Counted from the stretch's first letter, positions 51,931-59,635 are shown. The stretch: 64,000 nucleotides of DNA from Nonomuraea typhae (GCF_009760925.1 NZ_VRLV01000004.1:126308-190307); one strand, 5' to 3'. The notes: generated by a model not told the origin, from the letters alone. Numbers and translations are program-made.

Positions 51931-51964
51931 CGAAGCCCCCAGCGTTGTGGCGTTGGGGGCTTCG
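51931..51964. terminator. Bidirectional terminator
   Basis: 14-bp stem CGAAGCCCCCAGCG (51931-51944) with CGTTGGGGGCTTCG (51951-51964), one wobble pair, between genes ending at 51877 and 51981. Confidence 0.8.
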
Positions 51965-51980
51965 TCGTGTACGGCTCCGG

Positions 51981-52310
51981 TCAGGCAGCTTCGATGGCGG
52001 CCCGGTAGGCGGCCACGACATCACGGCGGATGAAGCCGAAGTCGTTGACCGCGATGCCGTTGGCCTTGGCCCATGCGCGGATCTTGGGCGCCTCTGCAAG
52101 GCGCCGCTGGGCGGTGACGCTCGCGGTGGATCGCGGGTTTGTCACTCGGCGGCCGTGGGTGATGTACGGGGCCATCTTTTGGTCGAGCTCGGCCTCCCTC
52201 TCGCGGGACAGGTCGATCTCGAAGCTGTATCCCTTGTAGGTCACCGGGACAGTGCTGGCAGGCTCGCTGCCGTCGAAGTCGTCGGTGATCGTTTCGATGA
52301 CCACAAGCAT
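51981..52310 (-). CDS. lsr2: Lsr2-like nucleoid protein lacking the RGR motif
   Basis: 109 residues, ATG at 52310 behind CCACCAAAGGA. The N-terminal dimerisation half is typical (ITDDFDGSEPASTVPVTYKG, YSFEIDLSREREAELDQKM, APYITHGRRV), as is the frame of the C-terminal DNA-binding domain (IRAWAKANGIAVND then VVAAYRAAIEAA). But the minor-groove RGR of Lsr2 is replaced: FGFIRRD where RGRIPAE is expected. Lsr2 silences A/T-rich foreign DNA. A phage copy with a changed DNA-contact loop could act as an anti-silencer by mixed dimers with host Lsr2 (inference). Driven by site F. Confidence 0.82.
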   Translation of the reverse strand: MLVVIETITDDFDGSEPASTVPVTYKGYSFEIDLSREREAELDQKMAPYITHGRRVTNPRSTASVTAQRRLAEAPKIRAWAKANGIAVNDFGFIRRDVVAAYRAAIEAA

Positions 52311-52368
52311 GGGTGGGTCCTTTGGTGGTTGGTTTGGTGGTGCGGCGACGCTACCAACTCAAACCAAT

Positions 52369-52400
52369 TCTCGTAAAGCCGGAGCGGTTGTTAAGCTGTC
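52369..52400 (-). promoter_or_regulatory. Two-block regulatory site F
   Basis: On the minus strand: GACAG (52400-52396), 16 bases, GCTTTACGAGA (52379-52369), 58 bases before the lsr2-like ATG. Confidence 0.7.
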
Positions 52401-52728
52401 GCAGTTGTTACGTGGCCTGTGGCGGGACGGCATCGCTACGCCGATAGGCCCATGGGGAGGGGCCTATCTGAGGCGAGCCCAAGATCCGCAGCCAGAAGGC
52501 CGCCGCCGACCACGCCTGTAGCAGCCGACCGCAACCAAGATGTCGGCGCTATCACAAGATCCGCCAATCATCGCCGGATCCGCCGTGCATCGCTAAGTGT
52601 CACACCCGAGACATAGCATTGCCTGCGATAATGGCCATCCAGAAGTCGAACTAGTGTGCTAAACGCGCTAGAGTTGGCCTCCCCGGGTGTGCTGACCGGG
52701 TGCCTCCACGAGATATGACGAATGATGG
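52401..52728. other. Intergenic gap
   Basis: No gene seen. Contains a 9-bp stem GATAGGCCC (52443-52451) with GGGCCTATC (52460-52468), and TTGCCT/GATAAT near 52620-52635, possibly a promoter for the next gene. Confidence 0.4.
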
Positions 52729-52734
52729 GTGAAG

Positions 52735-52971
52735 ATGACCCGCTATGCCCTGCCCGATGTGACCGGGATCGCCCAGCCGCAAGCCATCCCCACCATTGCG
52801 GATGTCGAAGCAGACTTGATTGACTTGGCGCGGCAAGGGCTGGTCGAGATCCGTCTGGGGCCTGACGGGCGGGCGCACTACTTCCCTACCCCTTTGGGGT
52901 TGAAGGCGTTCTGGGACGCAGACGACGATCCCGAAGTCGACGGCGAACCCCCTAGTAGGATCGAAAGCTGA
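52735..52971 (+). CDS. Unknown small protein, winged-helix-like
   Basis: 78 residues starting at ATG 52735 (GTG 52729 possible). IPTIADVEADLIDLARQGLV then EIRLGPDGRAHYFPTPLGLK resembles the recognition helix and wing of a small MarR/PadR-type regulator, but is too short to be sure. Site H overlaps its last codons. Confidence 0.55.
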   Translation: MTRYALPDVTGIAQPQAIPTIADVEADLIDLARQGLVEIRLGPDGRAHYFPTPLGLKAFWDADDDPEVDGEPPSRIES

Positions 52972-52994
52972 ACCTGTGATACAGCTTTCGTTAT
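52963..52994 (+). promoter_or_regulatory. Two-block regulatory site H, most symmetrical copy
   Basis: GAAAG (52963-52967), 16 bases, GCTTTCGTTAT. Here the two blocks form a perfect inverted repeat, CGAAAGCT (52962-52969) and AGCTTTCG (52983-52990), about two helical turns centre to centre. Upstream of the gene at 53154. Confidence 0.75.
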
Positions 52995-53043
52995 ATGTGT
53001 AACCTATGTGCTTCGGTAGCATCCAACAATATAAGTTGCTAAT

Positions 53044-53093
53044 CTCAAGCCTGAGTCCCGACAGCTCCGCCGCTGTCGGGCCTCGGGCTTGAG
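53044..53093 (+). terminator. Two-level hairpin in leader of 53154
   Basis: Outer stem CTCAAGCC (53044-53051) with GGCTTGAG (53086-53093); inner stem CCCGACAG (53057-53064) with CTGTCGGG (53073-53080). Between site H and ATG 53154, so either terminator of the upstream gene or an attenuator. Confidence 0.6.
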
Positions 53094-53153
53094 GCGTTCT
53101 AGCCCCTCCATGAACGCTTGAAGTCACCCGCGAGACCGAACAAGGAGATAGCG

Positions 53154-53597
53154 ATGGCGATCCAAGCCGTCTGCGACAGGAAACGTGGTGTGGATGACAA
53201 TGGGAAGGTTGTCCTGTGCCAGAAGCCACTCGATACCCAGCAGGAGACCAACGTCGTCATCGGCAACCAGGCAGGCTCGGGCCACCTGTGCGCCGAATGC
53301 GCCGCCGAGCTGGTCGAACTGGCCAACCAGTTCGTCGACCTGACCGCCCTCTCTCGCAAGCGCGCCGTAGGCAGAGCCCTGGTCGCCAGCTCGGGCGCAA
53401 CCCGTCCCCGACGCGGCCTGGCTAGGACGGACGCCAAGACCCTCACCGGCGCCACAGCCGAGGAAGTCCGCGCCGCCCTGCTGGGCTGGAAGCAAGACGA
53501 CCCTGAGCTTCCTATCACCACCAAGGAGGCCGGCCGTATCCCCCCGGCCGACCTGCGCTACTACAAGGAGCGCATCGACCAGGAGGCGACCAGATAG
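53154..53597 (+). CDS. Zinc-motif protein with Lsr2-type DNA-binding end
   Basis: 147 residues starting at ATG 53154 with AAGGAG 6 bases before. N-terminal cysteines (AVCDRKRG, VLCQKPL, LCAECAAELVEL) suggest a metal site. The C-terminus (ALLGWKQDDPELPITTKEAG, RIPPADLRYYKE) has the W...GRIP...Y layout of the Lsr2 DNA-binding domain. So the end that contacts DNA is Lsr2-like while the dimerisation half is different. A reciprocal partner to the RGR-less Lsr2 at 51981 is possible. Confidence 0.6.
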   Translation: MAIQAVCDRKRGVDDNGKVVLCQKPLDTQQETNVVIGNQAGSGHLCAECAAELVELANQFVDLTALSRKRAVGRALVASSGATRPRRGLARTDAKTLTGATAEEVRAALLGWKQDDPELPITTKEAGRIPPADLRYYKERIDQEATR

Positions 53598-53653
53598 AAG
53601 GGCGGCCCAGGGCTCAAAAAGCTCAGCCGCCACTGATCCACATCCTGACGTCA

Positions 53654-53684
53654 CCCTCGTAGGTACGACCTACGGGGGTTTTCG
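53654..53684 (+). terminator. Terminator
   Basis: CCCTCGTAGGT (53654-53664) with ACCTACGGGGG (53668-53678), then TTTTC. After the gene at 53154. Confidence 0.75.
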
Positions 53685-53778
53685 TGCATCCCCGGCCCTG
53701 TTCTTACGTATCAACTACCCTGCGCCAGAGTTGATGCGACAGAGCCCGTCCCTATAGCGTCCCTCGCACTCCCCTTGA

Positions 53779-55053
53779 GTGAAAGCGAGAGCGTGTATGG
53801 GGCTTTACGAAATATCTGCGAGTCGATCAGACGTCGCGACCATCCTCCACGACACCACCTACACCCACGTCCAGGCCGCCCACCGAATCACCCAACTCGG
53901 CGTCACCACCACCGAATCCAGCGTCCGTCGCGCCCGCCGCACCCTGGACATCCCCACCACCACCCAGACCACCGACACCACGGCGTCCCACAACAGTCCT
54001 GCCACTGACGGCGAGCTCGAGCTCACCGACGAAGACCGCATCAAGGACCTACGCCGGGCCAACCTCAACCTCATGAACCGCCTGGCCAAGGCCAAGGCAT
54101 CCAAAGCCGAACTCGTCGAAGCCGTCTTCCAGGCCGCCCGCGACGCCGCAACCGGCCTCAACCTCGACCCCGTCCCCGCACCCACCGCGCCAGCCGGGCC
54201 GGGCCGCGAAGAAGTCGCCGTCGCCATGCTCGCTGACTGGCAACTCGGCAAGGTCACCCCCACCTACAACTCCGCCGTCTGCGAAGAGCGCATCAACCTC
54301 TACGCCGACAAGCTCCTGCGCATCACCGACATCCAGCGCGCCGGACACCCCGTCAACGAACTGCGCGTCTGGATCCTCGGCGACATCGTCGAAGGCGAAC
54401 TGATCTTCGGCCACCAGCCCCACACCATCGACTCCAGCCTCTACCGCCAGACCGTCGTCGACGGCCCCCGCATCCTCGGCACCTTCCTACGACGCATGCT
54501 CGCCACCTTCGACCGCGTCCACGTCACCGCCGTCGTCGGAAACCACGGCGTCCTGTCCGGCGGTCGACGCTCCCGCTTCAACCCCGAAACCAACGCCGAC
54601 CGCATGCTCTACCGCATCGTCGAGGCCATGTTTGAGCACGAGCCCCGCATCACCTTCACCATCCCCGACGGCCATGGCGAAAGCTCCTGGTACGCCATCG
54701 ACCGCATCGGCGACCAGTACGCCTGCCTGCTCTTCCACGGAGACCAGATCCGCGGCGGATTCGCCGGCTTCCCCTTCTACGGCCTGGGCAAGAAGGTCTG
54801 GGGCTGGAAATCCGGCGCCATCCCCGAAACCTTCAACGACGTCGCCTTCGGCCACTGGCACCAACTCGTCGAAGTCACCCTCAACGGCACCATCGCCCGC
54901 GGCTGTGGCAGCCCCGAGAGCTTCAACACCTACGCCCAGGAACAACTGGCCGCCATGGGCCGCCCCAGCCAACGCCTGATGTTCATCGACTCCCGCAAGG
55001 GCGACGTCACCAGCGAGTACAAGATCTGGCTCGCCGACGGCCTGTATGACTGA
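53779..55053 (+). CDS. Phage metallophosphoesterase
   Basis: Up to 424 residues. Calcineurin-type metal motifs are present in divergent form: D153 (LADWQLGK for DxH), D202 (LGDIVEGE), N255-H256 (VVGNHG for GNHD), H320 (LLFHGDQ) and H359-x-H361 (FGHWH). A helical region (DRIKDLRRANLNLMNRLAKA) and an HTH-like N-terminus precede it. Probably a DNA/nucleotide phosphoesterase of SbcD/Mre11-like logic. GTG 53779 is the longest start, ATG 53797 is possible, but site G lies across both, so translation may begin later (before ATC at about 53841). Stop overlaps the next gene by 8 bases. Confidence 0.78.
   Translation: MKARACMGLYEISASRSDVATILHDTTYTHVQAAHRITQLGVTTTESSVRRARRTLDIPTTTQTTDTTASHNSPATDGELELTDEDRIKDLRRANLNLMNRLAKAKASKAELVEAVFQAARDAATGLNLDPVPAPTAPAGPGREEVAVAMLADWQLGKVTPTYNSAVCEERINLYADKLLRITDIQRAGHPVNELRVWILGDIVEGELIFGHQPHTIDSSLYRQTVVDGPRILGTFLRRMLATFDRVHVTAVVGNHGVLSGGRRSRFNPETNADRMLYRIVEAMFEHEPRITFTIPDGHGESSWYAIDRIGDQYACLLFHGDQIRGGFAGFPFYGLGKKVWGWKSGAIPETFNDVAFGHWHQLVEVTLNGTIARGCGSPESFNTYAQEQLAAMGRPSQRLMFIDSRKGDVTSEYKIWLADGLYD
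53781..53812 (+). promoter_or_regulatory. Two-block regulatory site G
   Basis: GAAAG (53781-53785), 16 bases, GCTTTACGAAA (53802-53812) then TAT. It overlaps the first codons of the ORF at 53779, which makes that gene's real start doubtful. Confidence 0.65.
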
Positions 55054-55300
55054 CCCGCACACCTACCTCGTCCTGGCCGCCAACTCCGTCGCCGCCCGCG
55101 ACATCGTCAACAAGCTGCGCCACCAAGGACGACGCGTCCGCTACGTTTTCGGCCTGCGCGACATGTACGGCCACGACCCCCAACGGACCGCCCTGGTCCT
55201 GGGCCACGGCTACCAACAGCGCAGCGACTGGCACGAACTCCACAGCCACATGCGCTTGCTCATCAACCTCGGCGCCACCATCGCCGACCCGCACCGCTAA
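55046..55300 (+). CDS. Unknown small protein
   Basis: 84 residues starting at ATG 55046. LVLAANSVAARDIVNKLRHQ with a following strand and DMYGHDPQRTALVLGHGYQQ suggests a small Rossmann-like domain, of the kind that binds a nucleotide or another protein. Not recognised. Confidence 0.65.
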   Translation: MTDPHTYLVLAANSVAARDIVNKLRHQGRRVRYVFGLRDMYGHDPQRTALVLGHGYQQRSDWHELHSHMRLLINLGATIADPHR

Positions 55301-55360
55301 CAACGGCCGCCTCACCACCGGCTGCAATCCACCACTACCACCAACCGAAGGAACACCAAC

Positions 55361-55963
55361 GTGCCCACCAGCGACACCACCGCCAACCTCTCGCACTCCC
55401 TCCGGCACGCAGACCCCTACGCCCACAGCCCGATCGACAACGGCGACGGAACCGTCACCTTCACCCTCACCCGTCGACCCCAGACCGGCCCCACCTTCCA
55501 GATCAGCCGACAGCACGACGAAACCGGCAAGGCCCATGTCGTCATCCGCTACTACGACCCCATGCGCTTCCTTGCCGAATGGCACGAGATCACCGAGACC
55601 AAACGATTCGTCGAGCTCGACTACGACTACGACCGCGCAGACCTCGTCGAACTGCGCATGCGCCTCATCGCCGAGGAGTACAACGAAGTCCGCGCGGAGC
55701 TCATCAACCACTTCAACGGCCACGGCAGCCTCCCCCACCTGGCCAAAGAGCTCGCCGACCTCCTCTACGTCGTCTACGGCACAGCAGACCTGCTCGACAT
55801 CCCCCTGGACCGGGTGATGGAGCTCGTCCACGACAACAACATGCGAAAGCTCGACCCCGAAACCGGCCAGATCAAGCGCCGCAGCGACGGCAAGATCCTC
55901 AAGCCAGACGGGTTCCAGGAACTGTCCTACGACGACATCGCCGCCATCATCACCAGCGCCTGA
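55361..55963 (+). CDS. MazG-like nucleotide pyrophosphohydrolase
   Basis: 200 residues starting at GTG 55361 behind CCACCAACCGAAGGA. The second half has the all-alpha NTP pyrophosphatase pattern: E105-E106-YNE, then E130-LAD133, then DIPLDRVMELVHDNNMRK with KPDGFQ near the end. Such enzymes hydrolyse non-canonical dNTPs or lower alarmone levels in phage infection. Residues 1-80 are an extra beta-rich domain of unknown use. Confidence 0.82.
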   Translation: MPTSDTTANLSHSLRHADPYAHSPIDNGDGTVTFTLTRRPQTGPTFQISRQHDETGKAHVVIRYYDPMRFLAEWHEITETKRFVELDYDYDRADLVELRMRLIAEEYNEVRAELINHFNGHGSLPHLAKELADLLYVVYGTADLLDIPLDRVMELVHDNNMRKLDPETGQIKRRSDGKILKPDGFQELSYDDIAAIITSA

Positions 55964-55966
55964 CGC

Positions 55967-56260
55967 ATGGCCGGTCGACGCCCAGGCGGCCCCACCCGGC
56001 CGCCACGCCGCCCCACACCGCTGATCCAGATGCTCAGCCCCGTCGAGACACGCGAGCACCTCAGCAAGCGCCTGGCCAGCCTCAAGGCCGAAGGCAAGAA
56101 CACCAGCCGGACGGAGCGCGACCTCCGATCCGCCGAGAAGCGCGCCCAGGCCGAATCCCGCTGGCTGAAACACACCCCCGAGCCGCCCCCGGCCATCGGC
56201 ACCAGACACAGTGTCAGAACCGTATCCGGCGGCCTCCCCGGGCACGGAAAACGCCGATAA
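55967..56260 (+). CDS. Unknown basic protein
   Basis: 97 residues starting at ATG 55967, three bases after the previous stop. Arg/Pro-rich N-terminus, charged helical centre (TREHLSKRLASLKAEGKNTS). Not recognised; likely nucleic-acid-associated. Confidence 0.55.
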   Translation: MAGRRPGGPTRPPRRPTPLIQMLSPVETREHLSKRLASLKAEGKNTSRTERDLRSAEKRAQAESRWLKHTPEPPPAIGTRHSVRTVSGGLPGHGKRR

Positions 56261-56302
56261 CACCACCTGGCACAACTCGCCGATATAACCGAAGAAACAC
56301 GC

Positions 56303-56352
56303 GACGGTACCGTCGAATCAGACGTCACAAGCACGACTGATCGGCGGTACCG
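56303..56352. promoter_or_regulatory. Paired palindrome upstream of holin-like gene
   Basis: GACGGTACCGTC (56303-56314) is a perfect 12-bp palindrome; its core CGGTACCG recurs at 56345-56352, exactly 40 bases downstream and just before the next start. Looks like a two-site operator. Confidence 0.45.
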
Positions 56353-56354
56353 TT

Positions 56355-56660
56355 TTGCCTTCCATGCTCGCTGAGGCCATCACCCCAGCAGCGGATTTCC
56401 TTTCAAATCCGTGGTTCCTCGGCCCTCTCGCAGCATTCGTCTTCCTTATATTCACTCAGGAAGTCGTCGTGCCAGGAAAGGCATACCGGCGCGTCGTCGA
56501 CGAGAACGCCCGCCTCAACGGCGTCATCGAGCAGGTCGTCCCCGTCGCCCAGTCCATGGTCGAGTCGGCCAAGCAGAACTCAGCAGTCCTCGAAGACGTC
56601 GTCGCCGTACTGGAGGACGTGGTCACCGCCCTGGCGGACGCCAAGAACCCGAAGGCGTGA
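56355..56660 (+). CDS. Holin-like small membrane protein
   Basis: 101 residues from TTG 56355, or 98 from ATG 56364. One N-terminal span (NPWFLGPLAAFVFLIFTQEV) then a long coiled-coil-like tail (VDENARLNGVIEQVVPVAQS; VLEDVVAVLEDVVTALAD). Single-span proteins with this layout are common actinophage holins or spanin-like proteins that let the endolysin reach the wall. It is 40 kb from the endolysin gene, so the assignment is uncertain. Confidence 0.5.
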   Translation: MPSMLAEAITPAADFLSNPWFLGPLAAFVFLIFTQEVVVPGKAYRRVVDENARLNGVIEQVVPVAQSMVESAKQNSAVLEDVVAVLEDVVTALADAKNPKA

Positions 56661-56664
56661 CCCC

Positions 56665-56814
56665 ATGGCCAGGGACACCGAAAGGGACCACAGCGGCCCC
56701 GTAGCCACCGCGCGGCGCGCCCTCCTGGCCGCCCTCGACGACATGAGCGAGGTTCTGGCCGACCTCAAGGTCACCGCCGACCGATGCCGCACCCTCGCAG
56801 AGAAGGGCGCCTAG
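56665..56814 (+). CDS. Unknown small helical protein
   Basis: 49 residues starting at ATG 56665. Mostly one amphipathic helix pair (ATARRALLAALDDMSEVLAD, LKVTADRCRTLAEKG). Not recognised; four bases after the holin-like stop and three before the next start. Confidence 0.55.
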   Translation: MARDTERDHSGPVATARRALLAALDDMSEVLADLKVTADRCRTLAEKGA

Positions 56815-56817
56815 ACA

Positions 56818-57384
56818 GTGGCCCGCAGACGAACCCCCGTTCCCCGCCTCGACCTTCCCGGGCCCCGGCCGGTCGCCATCCCCGCCCCCAAGCCCCGCAA
56901 CCGGCCAGCCATCCCGTCGGTCGCCTCCCTGCGCCAACAGCCCTCGCGCCTGGACCGCTGGGCCGACCTCGTCCTCGGCCCCAAGCAACCTCCCACCCCC
57001 GCCGGCAACGGGTACGAACAGCTCGCCCTCGACTTCACCCAGGCCGACGACACCGACGACCGCGCCCTCCACATGGACCCCATGGAGTGGTGGGCCCGAG
57101 AAATGGCCGCCCGCGGCAACGACGTCTACCTGTTCGCCTACCAGCCCACCCCAAGCATCAACCCGCCTCGCCCGCGCACCCTGGCCGCCGGATACGCAAA
57201 GTCGATCAGCACCCTCTACATCCGCTTCAGAAACGGCAGCGTCTACGGCTACTACAACGTCACCCCGAACATCTGGCGAAATTTCCGCCGAGCCAAATCG
57301 CCGGGACGCTACATCAACCGCGTGCTGAACTTCTATCCATACGCGCCAGAACCAGACCTCGACATGCCCACCGGCAACCGCTAA
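56818..57384 (+). CDS. KTSC-domain protein
   Basis: 188 residues starting at GTG 56818. Basic Pro-rich N-terminus, then residues about 118-178 match the KTSC domain: YAKSISTLYIRFRNGSVYGY, YNVTPNIWRNFRRAKSPGRY, INRVLNFYPY. KTSC domains often accompany lysyl-tRNA synthetase-like or phage proteins; function unclear. Confidence 0.75.
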   Translation: MARRRTPVPRLDLPGPRPVAIPAPKPRNRPAIPSVASLRQQPSRLDRWADLVLGPKQPPTPAGNGYEQLALDFTQADDTDDRALHMDPMEWWAREMAARGNDVYLFAYQPTPSINPPRPRTLAAGYAKSISTLYIRFRNGSVYGYYNVTPNIWRNFRRAKSPGRYINRVLNFYPYAPEPDLDMPTGNR

Positions 57385-57406
57385 CAAAGCAACTAGCCGC
57401 CAGAAA

Positions 57407-57437
57407 TTACAACCCTCGAAACCATTCTCAATAACGT
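57407..57437 (+). promoter_or_regulatory. Promoter-like site P5, leaderless
   Basis: TTACAA at 57407-57412, 19 bases, TAACGT at 57432-57437. The next start, GTG 57445, lies 8 bases after the second box, where transcription would begin. Confidence 0.5.
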
Positions 57438-57444
57438 TTCCAGC

Positions 57445-57780
57445 GTGTTCAAGACCTATGAACTCGGGAAACTCTACTTCCAATTCCTGAGAATGAATAA
57501 AATCGGGCCGATCATCGAACTGGCCCCCACCCAGGAAGTCGACTTCCCTTTCCGCGTCGGCCGCTGCGCCATCCTCCGCCTGCCCCTCACCACCCGAGCG
57601 CTCGCCATCGGCATCTGGACCGGCACCGAGCCCGACGAGGACAGTGCCATGCTCCGCGCCCTCCAGGCCCACATGGAGCACGCCCTCAGCGACGACGGCA
57701 CCCTCCTCGACCGCTTCCAACGGCCCAACCGCATCACCGCGGACCCCGACAGCGAGAGGCCCCAGGCTGATGCCGAGTGA
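57445..57780 (+). CDS. Unknown protein, leaderless start
   Basis: 111 residues starting at GTG 57445. Aromatic N-terminus (FKTYELGKLYFQFLRMNKIG), beta-rich middle (FPFRVGRCAILRLPLTTRAL). There is no ribosome site and the promoter-like P5 abuts the start. Not recognised. The next gene starts inside its end. Confidence 0.6.
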   Translation: MFKTYELGKLYFQFLRMNKIGPIIELAPTQEVDFPFRVGRCAILRLPLTTRALAIGIWTGTEPDEDSAMLRALQAHMEHALSDDGTLLDRFQRPNRITADPDSERPQADAE

Positions 57781-58234
57781 CCTCCACATCGTGCCGGTGA
57801 CCCTCGCCCAGGCCAAAAACTTCGTCACCCAGCACCACCGCCACCACAAGGCACCCGTAGGCCACCGATTCAGCATCGGCCTGGCCGACACCACCAACAC
57901 CCTCATCGGCGTCGCCATCGCCGGCCGACCCGTCGCACGCCACTACGACGACGGCCTGACCCTCGAGGTCACCCGCACCTGCACCCTCGGCACGCGCAAC
58001 GCCAACTCCAAGCTCTACGGCGCCGTCCGACGCATCGCCACCGAGATGGGCTACCAGCGCCTCATCACCTACACCCACGCCACCGAAAGCGGCGCCAGCC
58101 TCAGGGGAGCGGGCTGGACCCACACCTGCACCCGGGCCGCCCGTCCCGGCTGGAACTGTGCCACCCGCAACCGCGCCGACCACGGTGTCGACCGCACCGA
58201 GCGCCTCCTGTGGGAGGTGCGCCTTGCCCACTGA
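57770..58234 (+). CDS. XF1762-family (GNAT-like) protein
   Basis: 154 residues starting at ATG 57770, 11 bases before the previous stop. The pattern LHIVPVTLAQAKNFVTQHH, HRHHKAPVGHRFSIGLAD, LEVTRTCTLGTRNANSKLYG then GYQRLITYTHATESGASLRG is that of the phage XF1762 family, a GNAT-fold relative with no proven substrate. The adjacent GNAT enzyme at 58343 may be a partner. Confidence 0.78.
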   Translation: MPSDLHIVPVTLAQAKNFVTQHHRHHKAPVGHRFSIGLADTTNTLIGVAIAGRPVARHYDDGLTLEVTRTCTLGTRNANSKLYGAVRRIATEMGYQRLITYTHATESGASLRGAGWTHTCTRAARPGWNCATRNRADHGVDRTERLLWEVRLAH

Positions 58235-58346
58235 AGCTGACCACCAGCGCGCCCGCGAAGACAGTGTCCGCACCATCGTGGCCGAGGCGGCGCTCAACAT
58301 CGACGACGAGTTCGCCCTGCTCGACATGCTGGGGCTGATGGCATGA
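58224..58346 (+). CDS. Unknown small acidic protein
   Basis: 40 residues starting at TTG 58224 with GGGAGG 6 bases upstream. Acidic helices (DSVRTIVAEAALNIDDEFAL). Stop overlaps the next ATG. Not recognised. Confidence 0.45.
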   Translation: MPTEADHQRAREDSVRTIVAEAALNIDDEFALLDMLGLMA

Positions 58347-58717
58347 CCCTCAGCCCCCACCAGTTCCTGCCCGAACACCTCGACCGCATCCAGCACGAGC
58401 TCCGCGACCGTTACCCCCAGGCCCAGATCAACCTGTCCGGACGCCCCCTCACCGACGGGAGCGCCAACGTCAGCCTCGACCGCATCGTCCTGCCCAAGGA
58501 AGCACGCGGCCAAGGCCACGGCAGCGCCATCCTGCGCGACCTTCACGCCGCGGCCGACGCCCACGGCTGGACAGTGTCCCTCACTCCCAGAACCGACTAC
58601 GGCGGCACCAAATCCGGCCTCGACCGCTTCTACCGACGCCACGGCTACACCCCCAACAAGGGGCGCAACAAGGACTACGAGATCAGCAACACCATGATCA
58701 GGAGACCCGGACAGTGA
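58343..58717 (+). CDS. GNAT acetyltransferase
   Basis: 124 residues starting at ATG 58343 (ATGA overlap). The acetyl-CoA pyrophosphate loop is complete (PKEARGQGHGSAILRDLH, i.e. RGQGHGS), followed by GLDRFYRRHGY, the usual motif B. Substrate unknown; possible protein or small-molecule acetylation during infection. Confidence 0.85.
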   Translation: MTLSPHQFLPEHLDRIQHELRDRYPQAQINLSGRPLTDGSANVSLDRIVLPKEARGQGHGSAILRDLHAAADAHGWTVSLTPRTDYGGTKSGLDRFYRRHGYTPNKGRNKDYEISNTMIRRPGQ

Positions 58718-58947
58718 GACTCCGCCGCCTCAAGCAACACGACGCCTCGCGCGACCTGGCCCGCAAGCGCCTGGCCCGCCTTCCCGTCCCCGACGCGCTC
58801 TCCTGGGGCGACGTCTGCCTCGCAGGCGTCTGGCGCGAACTAGAGGACTACCGCAAGGACAGCGCCCCACACCGACTCGACGAAGCCCGCCGTGGACTCC
58901 AGAGCATGCTCGGTCTCCTGGACGACCTACAGAACCGCCCTCAATAG
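58714..58947 (+). CDS. Unknown small protein
   Basis: 77 residues starting at GTG 58714 (GTGA overlap). Basic N-terminus (RLRRLKQHDASRDLARKRLA), helical end (RLDEARRGLQSMLGLLDDLQ). Not recognised. Last gene of the overlapping run 57445-58947. Confidence 0.6.
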   Translation: MRLRRLKQHDASRDLARKRLARLPVPDALSWGDVCLAGVWRELEDYRKDSAPHRLDEARRGLQSMLGLLDDLQNRPQ

Positions 58948-59005
58948 CGAGATCACCCATGCGCACAAGTTGCGATCACCTGTTCGACAGCCGATGCTTG
59001 ATGCA

Positions 59006-59027
59006 AACAGCCGCGTTGGCGGCTGTT
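59006..59027 (+). terminator. Terminator
   Basis: 9-bp stem AACAGCCGC (59006-59014) with GCGGCTGTT (59019-59027), 4-base loop. It lies in the 300-base gap 58948-59251, which otherwise holds only a weak CCCTGGG/CCCAGGG pairing. Confidence 0.65.
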
Positions 59028-59251
59028 GGGCCCTGGGCGCATCGCGACAACGACACCCAGGGGACGCCCGGTGTCTCCCCAAGACGACGACGGGACATGA
59101 CTGCTGCTGTTGGGCAGACATAGATTCTCGCTGGACCCAGCAGGCGCTCTGCCGAGGACGGGTCAGGATAGGTAATCGAAGGCGACTACGAGAAGAGGGG
59201 AGGAGCGCATGACTCCTAACTCCACGAGTGTGCGGACGGCCTAGGTAACCC

Positions 59252-59593
59252 ATGATGGCCAACGCCGAGAGAATCCTCTCGGCGGTTGGTCAAGGAGGCG
59301 TCTTCAGCCTTCTGGCCCTGGTGATTGCGGTCTTGGGAGTGATCAGCCTTTTCTGGCTGGCCTGCCGTAACCAGGTTCAGAACGGTCACATCCGCTTCCT
59401 GGGAATCCTGTCTATCCGCTGGGAGAACCCACGCACACAAGAAGGAAACAGCATCGAGACGCCAAGCGCGGACTCGAAGCAAATCGACGTCCAGGCCAGT
59501 GACATCGGGTCGCTGGGCGAATCAGTCCGCGAGCAGCAGTCGGGGGAGGTGAGACCTCCCCGCAAACGCCGTCGAAGGCAACGCGGACGCTGA
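59252..59593 (+). CDS. Unknown membrane protein
   Basis: 113 residues starting at ATG 59252. One span (GVFSLLALVIAVLGVISLFW) then a soluble tail ending in a strongly basic run (RKRRRRQRGR). Could be a superinfection-related membrane protein next to the integration module; no family recognised. Confidence 0.6.
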   Translation: MMANAERILSAVGQGGVFSLLALVIAVLGVISLFWLACRNQVQNGHIRFLGILSIRWENPRTQEGNSIETPSADSKQIDVQASDIGSLGESVREQQSGEVRPPRKRRRRQRGR

Positions 59594-59597
59594 ACGT

Positions 59598-59629
59598 CGA
59601 AGGCCCCGAACCCTTGTTCGGGGCCTTCG
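59598..59629. terminator. Bidirectional terminator
   Basis: Perfect 14-bp stem CGAAGGCCCCGAAC (59598-59611) with GTTCGGGGCCTTCG (59616-59629) between convergent genes ending at 59593 and 59636. Confidence 0.85.
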
Positions 59630-59635
59630 GCCGTT

